Shown here one piece after another: positions 27,354 to 38,900 of a stretch of 64,000 bases of DNA. A program made the translations under genes and the position numbers. Within the stretch, counting starts at the first letter, position 1. Each line of letters starts with the position of its first letter. Source of the DNA: Monocercomonoides exilis (taxonomy: Eukaryota > Preaxostyla > Oxymonadida > Polymastigidae); the NCBI GenBank assembly GCA_001643675.2, contig LSRY02000021.1, positions 558,001 to 622,000 of the forward strand, given 5' to 3'. The notes beneath the pieces are model-generated. The model was not told the origin of the DNA and made no database searches. It worked only from the letters and a program-made list of their open reading frames with translations.

Positions 27354-28751
27354 TTAAAGACTCAAAAGATAATCTGATGAGTATTTTGACATCTGCAAAA
27401 ATTCAAACTTTTCTTCCAAATCAGGCAGTATTTCATGATAGCTCATGATAATATCTTCATATCCTTCTTCTTCTGTCCTTTCAAACACTTTCCTTTTCGT
27501 CTCTATCCGCCTTGCCTCATAAAACATTACCCCCATCTTCCCATTCAATCTTTTACAAAGTTCTCCCAAAAAACAAATGCAATTAGCTAACACGTAGTCA
27601 GTCAACGTGGCTTGAAGAATCTCCAAAACAGCATCAACAACTCCTTTTCTCAGCAAGATATCGACATTCACATCCCTTTTTCTAACTGCAGTTCCAAAAG
27701 AATAAATGCATTTATCGCGTATGGCTGGTCGATTATCCTTTGCTGCGTGAAAGACTTGAACAACGCCTCCGACAAGCTCAATGTGCTTTTCTTTCCACGA
27801 TGGACTCGAGCACAAGTAATTATTAACTTCATCGAGCCATCTCCTTAAAACAATCACATCTTTCATTTCTTTTTCTCCTTCCTCTTCTTTTCTTTTCCAA
27901 TTCACACACTCTACCAGCTCTTCCATTTCTCTCGTTGCCTCTCTCGCAAAATGCAGTTCATTCTCAATCACTCCTTCCAATTCTCTTTGGCTATATAATC
28001 TTTCCATCAAAAATTTCCATATTGATTGATATGCAAGTCGTGTAAGATTGCAATGCTCTTGATGATACTTGATAATGTCTTTGATTTCATCTAAGAAAAG
28101 TTCTCGTCCTTTATCCTTAAAAAAAAAGAGAGAGAAAGCAATTCAACAATGTTAAAAAAATGATACAAAAAATATACACACATTAAATTTATAAATACTG
28201 ATCAAAGACAACAGAGCCATTTCCACGTCTTTTTGTGCTTTCTCGTTTTCCTCTTTCTTTCGCGCAGCATTCAGTAGACAAGATACACAGATTGAAAGCA
28301 ATTCAGGTGGGAAAAGGCAACTCAGAGAAGTATGGCATTCGCAAAGATCAACAAGCTTCTTTTCGTTCCTTCCTTCTTTTTTCTTCTCTTCATCAATAAT
28401 CTTCTTTTCAATTTTTTTGCACAAGGAAGTGTTTTCACAGTCTAGGAATAATAAATCTTTCAAGATTTTCCAATACCCCAAAAGTTTAAGCAATAAAATA
28501 GCATTTTCCAAAGACAATTTCTTTTCTTCAATCATCTTATCTATTTCATTGTATATTTTTGTCGTAAATATTAAATACAATTTTTCTGTATTCATATTGT
28601 TCATGTATCTATTCATTTCTTCGATTTTCTCTTTCTGTTCATTTTCATTGCAATCTTCCAGCTCAGAAAACAATTCTGCGGAGATTAATCAAAATTTGCC
28701 ATTTTATTTAGAAAAAAAATTAAATTAGCTCAAACTTGAAAAGTCTTCCAT
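27354..28751 (-). CDS. unknown helical family, copy B, 423 aa
   Basis: Exons 28751-28736 (5 codons plus one base), 28675-28182 and 28115-27354 sum to 1,272 nt. Start codon, both introns and phases mirror copy A at 24655-26128. Shared motifs include LFSELEDCNENEQKEKI, KLSLENAILLLKLLG, PPELLSICVSCLLNAARKKE, NLTRLAYQSIWKFL and NELHFAREATREMEELVE. The domain following (residues about 230-420) keeps RWLDE..NYL, VVQVFHAAKDN and EGYEDIIMSYHEILPDL. The two copies have clearly diverged in sequence but keep gene structure, so this is an older inverted duplication. No known domain, no targeting signal. A solenoid of helical pairs is the best structural guess. Confidence 0.75.
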
Positions 28752-30726
28752 CACTCGATATCTTCATTTTGAAAGAAAAATCAAAAATTGATCAACAATT
28801 GTTTTTATGAAAAAGGAATATATCATAAGCAAATAGAATTACATTTGAGAATTTAAGATATGTTATAAACGCGGAAAACTTTGGGGAGATGTGTTTAAAT
28901 CAAAGCCAGAAGGAAATCAAGTGATTTCGATATGGGATATCCCATTTTGAAAAGAAATTTCTAATATTTTCAGAGATGTATAATGAACGTATTATTTGTG
29001 TGAAATAAGAATGAAATGATTCTGAAAATGAAAAACCGTTGTTGATTACTTTCAAATGAATTAAAGAAGTGTTGATTTATGAAACATTGAAATGTTATCT
29101 TCAAAAGAAGCAGAATATGATCAGAACTATTCTTTAGAGAGTGCAAATAGACGCGAATGAGATGAATTGCCCTTTGGGAAGACGAGAAGAATGATTACCG
29201 TGACATGAGACGAAATAAAGAAAGAAACAAAATGAAAATGAATAACTGCATGAAGATGATGAACAATTATTTCGAGACATATATTGGGTGAAGTGGGAAT
29301 AGAGGAATGAAAAAAAAGATATAAAGTGAGAAAAGAATGGACATTGAATTATTTGAAAAATGAAGGCTCTTAGAAGAGAATAAAACCAAGTGGCATAAAT
29401 GAAGATGAAGATGCAAAGCAAAAGAAGACAAAATGGAATCTGAAGGGATTAGAAAAAAAGGGATTCAAAATTATACAAAAAGAGATTAAGGATTTAGAGT
29501 TATTTAACTTGGGGTTTTTATTATTAATGGATCTGGAAGAAGGACATATTTTGTGTGTCGTATCGTTTTCTTCTCGCAAAACCGAACATTCATTCCACTT
29601 TTTTATCACGACATCCAAATAATTGCAATTTAATTCATAAAATCATTGGCCACAGTTCGTCTTCAATTTTTTGCTAGTGGCAAAAATAGAACAACAATAA
29701 CAACTAGAAGATATGAAACGTTATTTACAATTTTGATGAAGCTGGATTATCGCCTTTAGCATTTGTTATGTGTAATATCACAACAACAGCTTGTGATGTT
29801 CGATTTGTTTCAAGAAAAAAAAAAGCAATAGAAAAGCATCTTGGAAGAAGCGAGAATCAACAAATTTTTCCATTTTCATTGAATCACAGAGATATTTGCT
29901 TTTCAGTATCAGCCGATGCAAAGAAGTGAAGAAGACGATAATTGAAAGAAAGAAAAAGAAGAAAGAGGGAATGATAGCAAGGAATACAGCGTGCACTGAA
30001 TGATTATGCTTATGATTTAAATAAATAAATAAATAAATATTATGAAACATTCGAGACACTGAAAAAGAAAAAAAATATAAATGTCAAAATTGAAACACGA
30101 TTGACTTTTCTTCAAACTTAAAAATTATCTTCACAGTTCTTTCATGTGAAACCTGCATTCTGCAATATGTTGGAAAAAATGAAAGAGGCATCTAACATCT
30201 CTGTGTAAATTATGCAACTGTTGTTTTCACATGAGTTTCAATGACTTCACTGCGTTCAAAAATATTTTTATTGTTTTCTTTTTGATGTCAATTCAAATAT
30301 TAGAAAAAATAGTGAAAATTTCATTAGACACTTTTGTTTCTTATGCGAGAAGATAGCTCAACACTGCTCATTATTGTTGGCTTCTCATATTCACTTTTGA
30401 TTATCGAATTTGGTTTCTGATTTTGGCAAATTAGCTTTCATTCGAATATGATTTATTCTTTCCCATTTGGAATTAAATTTGATGGATGTGAATGAAAGAT
30501 AAGTTCATTCCATTCACACAAAAAGGTATTTTTGAATAATCTTTGAAAGTCGTTTTTGGAATAAATTTTGTGTAAAGTTATTGATTTCTTGACACATTGA
30601 AAATTCGAATTTTCTTGACTAAAACGAATTTACCGCAGAAACACTCCAATAAACTTTCTCACTTGTTTATGCATATATTTAATATTCATTTCATCAATAA
30701 TAAAACATCAAAACAAAAAGAAAATA
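28752..30726. other. 2-kb intergenic region, no supported gene
   Basis: This separates the 5' end of family copy B from the 3' end of the L7Ae gene. Minus-strand frames of 82-95 codons (29134-29421, 29370-29618, 29778-30059) are Phe/Ser-rich and AT-driven, and I do not call them. No repeat array or RNA gene is recognised. Confidence 0.45.
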
Positions 30727-32694
30727 CTAATTTTTGTGTAAAGGCTTGTAAAAAAATTGCTGAGGATTTATTTGTGGCGCTTTGAATTGAAACAAGCTTC
30801 GATTGTCCACTTCTCCAAGCGGCTGTTTTGATCTCTTCTTTTTTGATACAGAGGAATTTGAAGTTGTAGCACCGACTTTTGGCTGAACCTCAACTTCATT
30901 TAATTGCCTTGCTTCGTTTTGTTCGTTCTCTTGGCTTTTTTCTTCTTTCAAATTGATTTCTCGTTCTTTTCTCCTGTTTATTCTTTCTTCCTTTTCTCGT
31001 TCTCGCCTTCTCATAACCACACGCTTCCTTCTCTGTCTGCTTGCCTCGCTCTGGTAACGCTTGCTGTGTTGCTGTTCTTTCTCTGTGAAAGCAGAAGCCT
31101 CATCAACATCATGTTCCTCAATTATTGGCTCTGGCTGTGTGGAAATAAAAGCTTGATCCTTTCTTTTTCTTTCACTTCCAAGTGCAGGAAAATCTTTCCA
31201 TTTTTCCTCTTCCTCCTTTTCTTTTCTGAGTTCTTCTTCTTTCTTCTTTCTTTCTTTTTCTTCAATTCGCTTTTTATAAATTTCTGCTGCAATCTTTCGC
31301 CTCGCCTCATTTCTAATTCTGTTTTCTTCGTCTTTTTTCCTCTTTTCTGCCTTTCTCTTTAAAATCTCTTCATATTTTTGCTTTTTTTCTTTTTCTCGAA
31401 GAATTCTTTGATTTTTCTCCCAAGTGTCGTGACGGCTCATTGAAAATGTGTGGCACCTCAAGAAATCCTGATGGATCAATTCCTGCACCTCTGAATGAAT
31501 GTTATCCGCATCCGCAATGCACACAACACTTATTCTCTTGAACCCTCTTCCGATCATGTGCTTGTGCCGAAGCTGACTTCTTCTCGCCACTCGCTTCTTT
31601 TCCTCCTCCTCTTCTTTTTCATTTCCTGCTGCTGTGCCATCTCTTTTGTTGGACACGCTTTTGGCTTTCTCTTTTTCCCTTCCTGTTCCTTGCAGAATCG
31701 CTTCGCCGATCTTTCGCCTACTCAGCGCATGCACAACTGGAATGCCTTTGATGCTGCAGATCTGCAAAATGCGCTCCATCCTGTCGCTCAATCCGCCTGC
31801 ATACCCGTCCTCTTCCACATCCCGCGCAACAACAACCACACTCACTTTCTTATATCCCCCAACAAGCGTCTTTTTCACTTCGTTCACTCCACAGAAAAGC
31901 CTCTTCCGATAATACTTCTTCACCAACTGCTTTTCTGTGCTGCTCAGAAAAACTGATGTTCTTGAATGTGAAACCCCCGCAATCTCTCGCTTGCTTGTAG
32001 CTCTCTCCTTTGCGTTCTTCCCCCTTTGCCCTGTCTTTGCTTTCTGCAATGCTGCCAAATAAGATTGCCTCTGCAGCTCTGAAAGTTGCATGAGAATGGA
32101 CGAAATTTTTGTGTCAATTGCCTTCGATGGAGGTGGGAGGAGACTGCGGTCCATCATCGAATATGGATAGAAAAACGGCGAGTCCTCGGAAGATGCGTTA
32201 CGCGATGAATCAGAGGACGAAAAAGAACCTGATGACACAGAAAAAATCGATGTCTCAGAAAACGTTTGAGCAGGAATCAACTGCCGAAGAAAACTTTTCG
32301 GTGATAGCCTTCCAACAACATCTTGAAGTTTTTTCTTTGAATGCTTCGGATAAAGCATCGACAGGACAGAATTTATCCTGGATTCAGGTGAAAACGTTGT
32401 TTTCGAATTCAATGAATTATTCGACGATTTCCTCAGAATTGATTCTTGATTCGAGCCTTTCTTTATTTTTTTCGATTTTCCTCCAACTCCCCTCTCGCGC
32501 CATGCAAGTATGAGTCGTTTCAATTTTGTCTGCCTTCCAGAATGAATTTTTCTGTTTGAGGGCCGAGCCAAGGTTTTCTGAAAATATTCAAAAAGACAGC
32601 GTGAACATAAAATATATATACACTATTCCACACACACACTAGCAACGGTCACCTTGGAAGTCGGGCGCTTGACGCTTTTGTGTTTGTTCTGCAT
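30727..32694 (-). CDS. SBP2-like L7Ae-domain RNA-binding protein, 630 aa
   Basis: Exon 1 (32694-32653) supplies 14 residues and joins exon 2 (32577-30727) across a 75-nt intron with donor GTGACC, total 1,893 nt. After a Ser/Lys-rich N-terminal third comes an L7Ae/Pelota-type domain at residues about 236-385. Its landmarks are KRLFCGVNEVKKTL, KKVSVVVVARDVEE, the AGGLSDRMERI helix, KGIPVVHALSRRKIGEAI and, after a charged insertion of about 55 residues, KRISVVCIADADNI. The long pre-helix strand, the GGL signature and the large size are closer to SECIS-binding protein 2 (SBP2) than to small ribosomal or snoRNP L7Ae proteins. SBP2 binds selenocysteine insertion elements in mRNA 3' UTRs at the ribosome. 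The C-terminal 240 residues are a long charged coiled coil with a WKDFPALG motif. It could instead be a different kink-turn binder. It is divergent from the lyase gene 45 bp away. Confidence 0.65.
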
Positions 32695-32739
32695 CAAACA
32701 CAAAAACAAAAATGGATAAAACGATCAAGCATTCTGGAA
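32695..32739. promoter_or_regulatory. 45-bp divergent start-codon spacer
   Basis: Only 45 bp, A-rich, separate the ATG of the L7Ae gene (minus) from the ATG of the lyase gene (plus). Either both 5' UTRs are extremely short with a shared initiation region, or each transcript starts inside the other's coding region. Confidence 0.6.
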
Positions 32740-34693
32740 ATGTCACAGCAAATCCCCCTCGAATTTGTCGACAGAAGTGGCACAGATTGCGTGAAGTGGG
32801 ACATACCGCACTCCCATCCTTCTCCCATGATGATGTGGGTATGCTCTTTGTTGTTGCTATTTTTCCGTCATTTGTTTCTTTTTGTGTTTTTTCAACCGAA
32901 CTATTGACATTGTGGTGGTGTGAACCAGGTGGCGGACATGGAAATAGCTTCGCCTAAGCCTGTAGTTGATGCTATCGCAAAGCGAGCAGCTCACCATGCA
33001 TATGGTTTGAAATGGTTTATTCTGTTAAATTTTTCATTTTTTCCTTTGTTTTTGTTTTCTTTGGGAATCGATAACAGGATACCCGGTGGCGCCGAAGGAA
33101 GTGAATAAGTGCATAAGACAGTGGGCAGCAAAGTGTTTCAACTGGGACATCAACACGGAGTGGATAAGCCATTCACCAGGCGTGTGCGGCTCGGTTGCAG
33201 CAAGCATCCAAGCCTTCACGCAGCCAGGAGACCGGATTGTGGTTCTATCGCCTATCTACTTTCCCCTGACCAACCTCCCAGAGGACAACGGGCGGGAAGC
33301 TGTGCGCAGCTCGTTGATATTTGACGATAAAACACGAAAGTGGAACATCAACTGGGATGACTTCGAGCGCAAAATATCGCTTCCCAGGGTGAAGATGTTC
33401 ATTCTGTGCAACCCACACAACCCGACCGGGAGAATGTGGACGAGAGAAGAACTGACGAGGCTTGGGGAATTGTGTCTGAAGCATGAAGTTCTCATTGTTT
33501 CGGATGAGATTCATTGGGACTTTGCACTTCCGCGAGAAGGCTCCACGCCAATGCACGTTCCCATCGCATCTATTTCGCCTGAGCTGTCGAGAAATACCTG
33601 TACGCATCAATAGAAGCATTTTTTTTATTCGTATTTTTCATATTGTTATCTCTGTTCTATCTGTTTATTTGCTTGAATTGCTCATCTGTGATGTTTTGCT
33701 GCGCTTCAGTGACATTTTCTGCTCCGTCGAAGACCTTCAACATTCCATCGTTCCAGTTTTCTTTCTGCATTGCGTCGAATCCTCGGCTGAGAGAAGGCTT
33801 CAACGTGTTTCTGAGCAGAAATGCAGCATTTGCTGAGAATGTGTTTGGTATGTCTTTTGCTCATTATGATGAAGACGGCGAAATTATTATTTTTCTTTCT
33901 TTCTTTTTTCTTTTCTTCTTTCTTTTGAATATTTCTTCCATTTGATTTATGCTCAATTTGCTTGTGGGAATAATTGATTTTATCGATCTTATTTGTGCTT
34001 CAACTGAACAATCAAAAACGAATGTCTCAGCATTTCCTGCTGCCATTGCTGCTTACACGCACTGCTATCAGTGGGTGCGTGATTGTGATGCGCTGTTCAG
34101 GAAGCATTGCACAATGGTTTATGAGATGTTCTCGAAGGACAAGTTCAAAGGGCTGGTGGACGTTGTAGATCAAGAAGTGTGATGCTGTTACACATCCTTT
34201 TTTTTGTTCGTATTTTGTTTGTATTTTGTGATTTATTGGTTATCTTCTTTACTTTCTGTCTGTCTTTCTTTCATTTTTATTGGCTGGATGCTGTTTCTGA
34301 TTCCAGGCAACATTCCTTCTGTTTATCAACATGAACAAGGCGATCAACTACTTCCACGAGAAAGCCATGGCAAAGGCTGGCGGGGCGACCGACGTGCTGC
34401 GTTTGTCGAACGACAAGGCGCTGTTTCCTCTTCCGCGAAACACACATCCTGTGACGGGTGCAGTTCTTGTGGATCCAGATGCTCCAGCTGCAGAGTTCAA
34501 CAGGCGCACAGCTGGTGCGCTGAAGGAATTCATCTTCCAAAAGACGGGGGTGCTGTTCAACGAAGGCAGCCAGTTTGGGATTGACGGAGATGGATGGGTC
34601 AGGATGAATGTGGGAACGAAGACTGAGAACGTTGAAGAGACGCTGAAGCGGTTGGAATCTCTGTTTGACACGCTTTTTGCTGCCTATCCATAA
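32740..34693 (+). CDS. MalY/PatB-type PLP-dependent C-S lyase (cystathionine beta-lyase-like), 455 aa
   Basis: Six exons, 32740-32838, 32929-33004, 33078-33599, 33710-33847, 34031-34176 and 34307-34693, sum to 1,368 nt. The order of motifs is that of the MalY/PatB branch of fold-type I PLP enzymes: VDRSGTDCVKWD, W|VADMEIASPKPVVDAI, HHAYGYPVAP, PGVCGSVAASIQAF, LCNPHNPTGRMWTREEL, VSDEIHWDF and the PLP lysine K240 in APSKTFNIPSF. The C-terminal FNEGSQFGIDGDGWVRMNVG is also in place. These enzymes cleave cystathionine or cysteine to thiol, pyruvate and ammonia, or act as aminotransferases. The family is chiefly bacterial, so horizontal acquisition followed by gain of five introns is likely. The exons look more GC-rich than the flanks. 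ATG 32740 was chosen because it is the first ATG in the frame leading to VDRSG. An upstream ATG at 32712 is in a different frame. Confidence 0.9.
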
Positions 34694-35411
34694 AAAGGCA
34701 CTTGAAAAGAATGAGAAATGCGGCTGGTGACAGAGATTTGTATCGCTTTATTGTAATAAATGCTGTTATTAAGTGGGAATGGTTCATTTTTGTGTTGATG
34801 ATGTTCGCGATTCGGTGAATATGGTCTGGATTTTCTGTGCTGCGAATTCTTCTTCTTCATTACCAACATTCGCGTATTGTTTTGTTACCATTTTTATTCA
34901 GAGAAAATTACCTGTATTTATTTTTATTTTCACAACGGATTGTTAATCCAAAAAATGATAAATTTCAAAATTTCGCTTGAGTTGTTGCAATAACGAAAAA
35001 TGTCAAGGAAAAAATAACATTAAAAAAGCGATAAAAAGAACTGAAACAGTAATTTTTACCAATTTTGAAGTTTGCATATTTCACCAAGAAATAAAAAAGT
35101 TGTGTAAAAATTGTAAATTGGCAAGTTCATCAATGAAAGCAAATAAATTAACATTCTCTTTTCGAAAGTGAACTGCCAACTCCATATTACAAAAATCAAC
35201 ATATTAATTTATAAAACATTGCTTTCAAAATAAGATAAATGCAAGCTCTTTTCTTTTAATTCCTCAATCGTTATATTGGACAAAAACAAATAAAAGAAAT
35301 TTTTTTGTAATTGCATTTGATAAAACCAAAGAATATGCACCTTAAGCTCAGAATCAATAAAACAAAATATTTACTTTCCTATCTGTTGATAATTTTGTAA
35401 CTTTCCTCAAT
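34694..35411. other. convergent intergenic region
   Basis: 3' flanks of the lyase gene and the giant CKK gene. AT-rich, no frame of interest, no RNA gene recognised. Confidence 0.45.
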
Positions 35412-35888
35412 TCAAAATACTCTTTTTGAGCGTTTTTTGAGAACAACCGCATCAATAGATGGAGTGAATGTGGTAACATGCAACTCATTAAAGCTTCTCG
35501 ATCCGCTGTCAAACTTCATCCATTTATTAACATCTGCATTGGTCAAATATTCGCCAACAATTGACGAATCCCCAAAGATACGAATGATCTTAGCTTGTTC
35601 TGGGTCAACGATGAACAATCCACTGAATTTCATTCTCTCACTTTCAGTTGAAGCAACAATAAAATGTTCGCTTTCCTTTCTTTGGGAAATAACATCTAGC
35701 ACTTCCTTTAGTTTTGTTGTATTTGCAGTTAAAAGAGATTGCTTCAGCATTTTCACCACAACTTGCTTGTTTGAAAATCTAGCTGTCTTCACAATTTCGC
35801 TTCTTTCTTTTTCCTCCATCGTTTGTGAATCAGGCTGTGGTTGAGCACTTGGCATGTGCAAATGCAAACGAGGATTGCTTGAAGAAGT

Positions 35889-35925
<37 letters not shown>

Positions 35926-38900
35926 TTTGATGATGAAGAAGATGCTAACACTTGTGAATGCTTTTGCGAAGAGGAAGATTCAGGCCGCACAAAGCTACTG
36001 CGCCTACGAACAGATGAGGGCGCATCTGAATTACTCTTTGAAGCGCTTGTCTGAACAGAAGACTCTGATGAAAGTGACGGCGATGAAAAGGCTCTTGAAA
36101 TTCTGGGCGATGACGGCCGGCTCGCGCGTTGAGACGAAGGATTTGAATCAGAGTGAACTATTTTTGGTTTCACAGCAGATGAAGCGGATGATGTTCTCTG
36201 AACTTTTGAACTACTTTCTCTTTGAGAAAACAGAATTGGTGGCTTTTTGAATTTTTTCGCTCCCTTTCCGAGCGTTATTTCAAATGAAATAGGCTGTTGT
36301 TCTTTATTCTCTTCATCATTCTTTATAAGTTCGTTCCTTTCATCAGATGATTTTCCTTCTTCTTCTTTTTCATTGCAAATCTTGAAATTTTCTTTTTCTC
36401 TGTCCATTTGTTCTTGTTCTTTGAATTCTTCAGATTTTATTGTTGGTTCAACTTCATTCTGAGAATCTTCAAAGTTGTCTTTCAACGAAGGAAAATATTT
36501 TTCCTCCATTTTTTCTTTTGAAACATTATCAAAATGACAAATCTCTTTCGGTGAAGAACGCTCTGTACTTGCTTTAACCGAAGAAAGAGGTTCTGAATCT
36601 TGAAAATGTGAAAGATCTGAACATTCTTCGCTGCTGCTTTTGCCTTCATCTGTTGAGCGAGGCCTCTTCTGTGGTATAACAAGTCTCATTTTCCTTTGCG
36701 AGTGTGGCCGAGAAAATGTTTGTTGTGGTGCTTCATCATGTGTTTCTGCTTGAGCAACTTGCAGCTGCAGTTTTTCGCCAATTTGTGCAGAAGCCTTATC
36801 TTCTTTTTCATGTTCTTCTTCCCCATCTTTTGTACCAATTTTGGAAGTATCGCTTTTGTGTTCGTGTTTGTCTTCTTCTGTTTCTTTCTTCAAAAGAGCA
36901 ACTTTCGAAAGTGACATTCGGCGTTTTGGTTGGACAGGCCGAGATGCTGTTAATGAATTCCTTGTGGGGAAAGCAGAAGGCAAAGCAGAAGGCAAAACAG
37001 CTGACTCCTTGTGCAAAGGAGGAGAAAGTGATCCAGAAGGTGATATAAGTGATGAGCTGGCATTCTCTGGAAAGCAAATTGTCAGTGACTCGTTGAGATG
37101 AAGAATATAATTTCCCTTGTCTCCAGTAAGCTTATTTGATGCTGTTCCGACTCGTGTGGCTTTATGTTTGCTTTCTTCCTCTTTTTCTTCTTCCTTTACT
37201 TCTTTTTCGTTTGCATCAATTATGTCGTCACATTGTGTATACTTCTTATCTTCATGATGAATTTCTTTAAGAATTGCTGACAACTGAATCTGCTGCATAG
37301 TCAAGCCTGTTCCCTTTTGAAATTCCTGATCCATCTCTCTTTCCAATTCTCTTTCCATAACTTCTTCCATCTCTTTCGCTCTCTCTTCTTCTGTCTTTAA
37401 TGTCACAAACTGATCATTGTCTTTTTCCAATTCTTCCAATTCATTTGTGTCCGTCTGAGTTTCAATGGACAGTTTTTGAGGAACTTGAGTATCTTCATTA
37501 GAAGTTGTATTTACACTTAATTGTGGTTCATTGCTTTCTCCTTCACTTTTTGTTGATTCCATCAAATTTCTATCTCCTCTTTTTTCTTTATTCTCTGATA
37601 GTTTAACATCCATTGAGCTTGTATTTCCTTTTGTTTCTTCCTCGTCTTTATTGACGCTCTGTCTCTTTTCAAATTCATTTGAAAGATCGTTTTTGTCCTT
37701 CGATATTTTTAGTGAGACTCGTAATTGTGATTGCGATTGCGATTGTGTGTTCTTCAGTAGAAGTGGTGGAACTTTACTGCGAGATGAATGCAATTCAGAG
37801 GTTGTTGTATTTGATAAAACAGGATTTTGTGATAATGCAAAGTCAGCTTGTTGATTTCGGTTGTTTCTCGTGACCGGCAGTGTGGATGATAAATTTGATA
37901 ACGTCAATGAATCTCCCTTTCCAAGTCTTTGTTTCTCGTCTAAGCTCTCTTTTTCTATTTTCACTTTTTCCTTCTCTTTCTCTTTTGCTTGAATCGACAA
38001 TGCAGATTTTTGAGAAGGCCCTCTCGAAAGAGCACGAGGCACAGACGGAACAGGCGCATTCAGATACGATGTTCCTTGCCCAAATGGAGGAATAACTGAA
38101 GAAGCTGATGACGACAACGCTAACGCATGATTGGACGATGAATGCACTGTGCTGTTTGCATGAGAAGAAATAAACGAATTAGTAGATTTGTCAACTGACG
38201 CTGAAAATGAACGATTTTCGTCATCTGAGCCAGATTGGTTTGAGGCTGAAGCTGCAGCGGCATCTGATTTGTTTCCATTAAGACTCCTTTCATGTGCGGA
38301 ATAAGAACGATTCATGAAAGAAGATTGCTGCTGGCTTGATGCATCGCACGTGGATGCTTTTATTGCAGCTGCGGACGATGAAGGCTTTAAAGGAGGATGA
38401 CGAACAGTTGGAGGCCGGGCAGTTGAAGGCAGAGACGCCAGAGACGAGAAAGAAGAGAGGAAAGGATAAGAGGTCGAGTAACGCAGCTGTGATAGAGGGT
38501 ACAAATGGCTTGATGAGGATGAATTTATAAACGATGCTTGTTGATAAAAGTGAGAAGAATGGAAGTAAAGCGAGGAAATGGATGAAGCTACAGAGGTGAC
38601 AACATTATCCGCCATGTCATAAAAAGGAGTGAAACGCTGTAACGAATTCATTTGTCTCGCAGAACCTTGCTGTCTGTGAAGTTGTTGGGCCATGATTTGC
38701 TTGGAAGAAATCAGGGATTTGTTAACTTTCTTTGGTCTGTTCAAATATGAGGTAGGAAAAGCTGGATAAGATGGAAGCACCAAACAAAGCAAAGAACGTA
38801 AAACTTTCAGAAAACGAGGGTTATTCAGAGGTGTTTTGTTTGCCAAAGAAGAGAATTCCGAGTATGAATCAAAAGAAGAAGGATGGTCATGAGGATAGCA

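Noticed and set aside
29134-30059. Minus-strand frames of 82-95 codons upstream of family copy B
   Set aside because: They are Phe/Ser-rich, AT-driven and without motifs or splice partners, so not supportable as genes.
32712-32957. Alternative start of the lyase at ATG 32712
   Set aside because: That frame gives a sequence unrelated to MalY and runs into the intron. The frame from ATG 32740 encodes the conserved VDRSGTDCVKWD.
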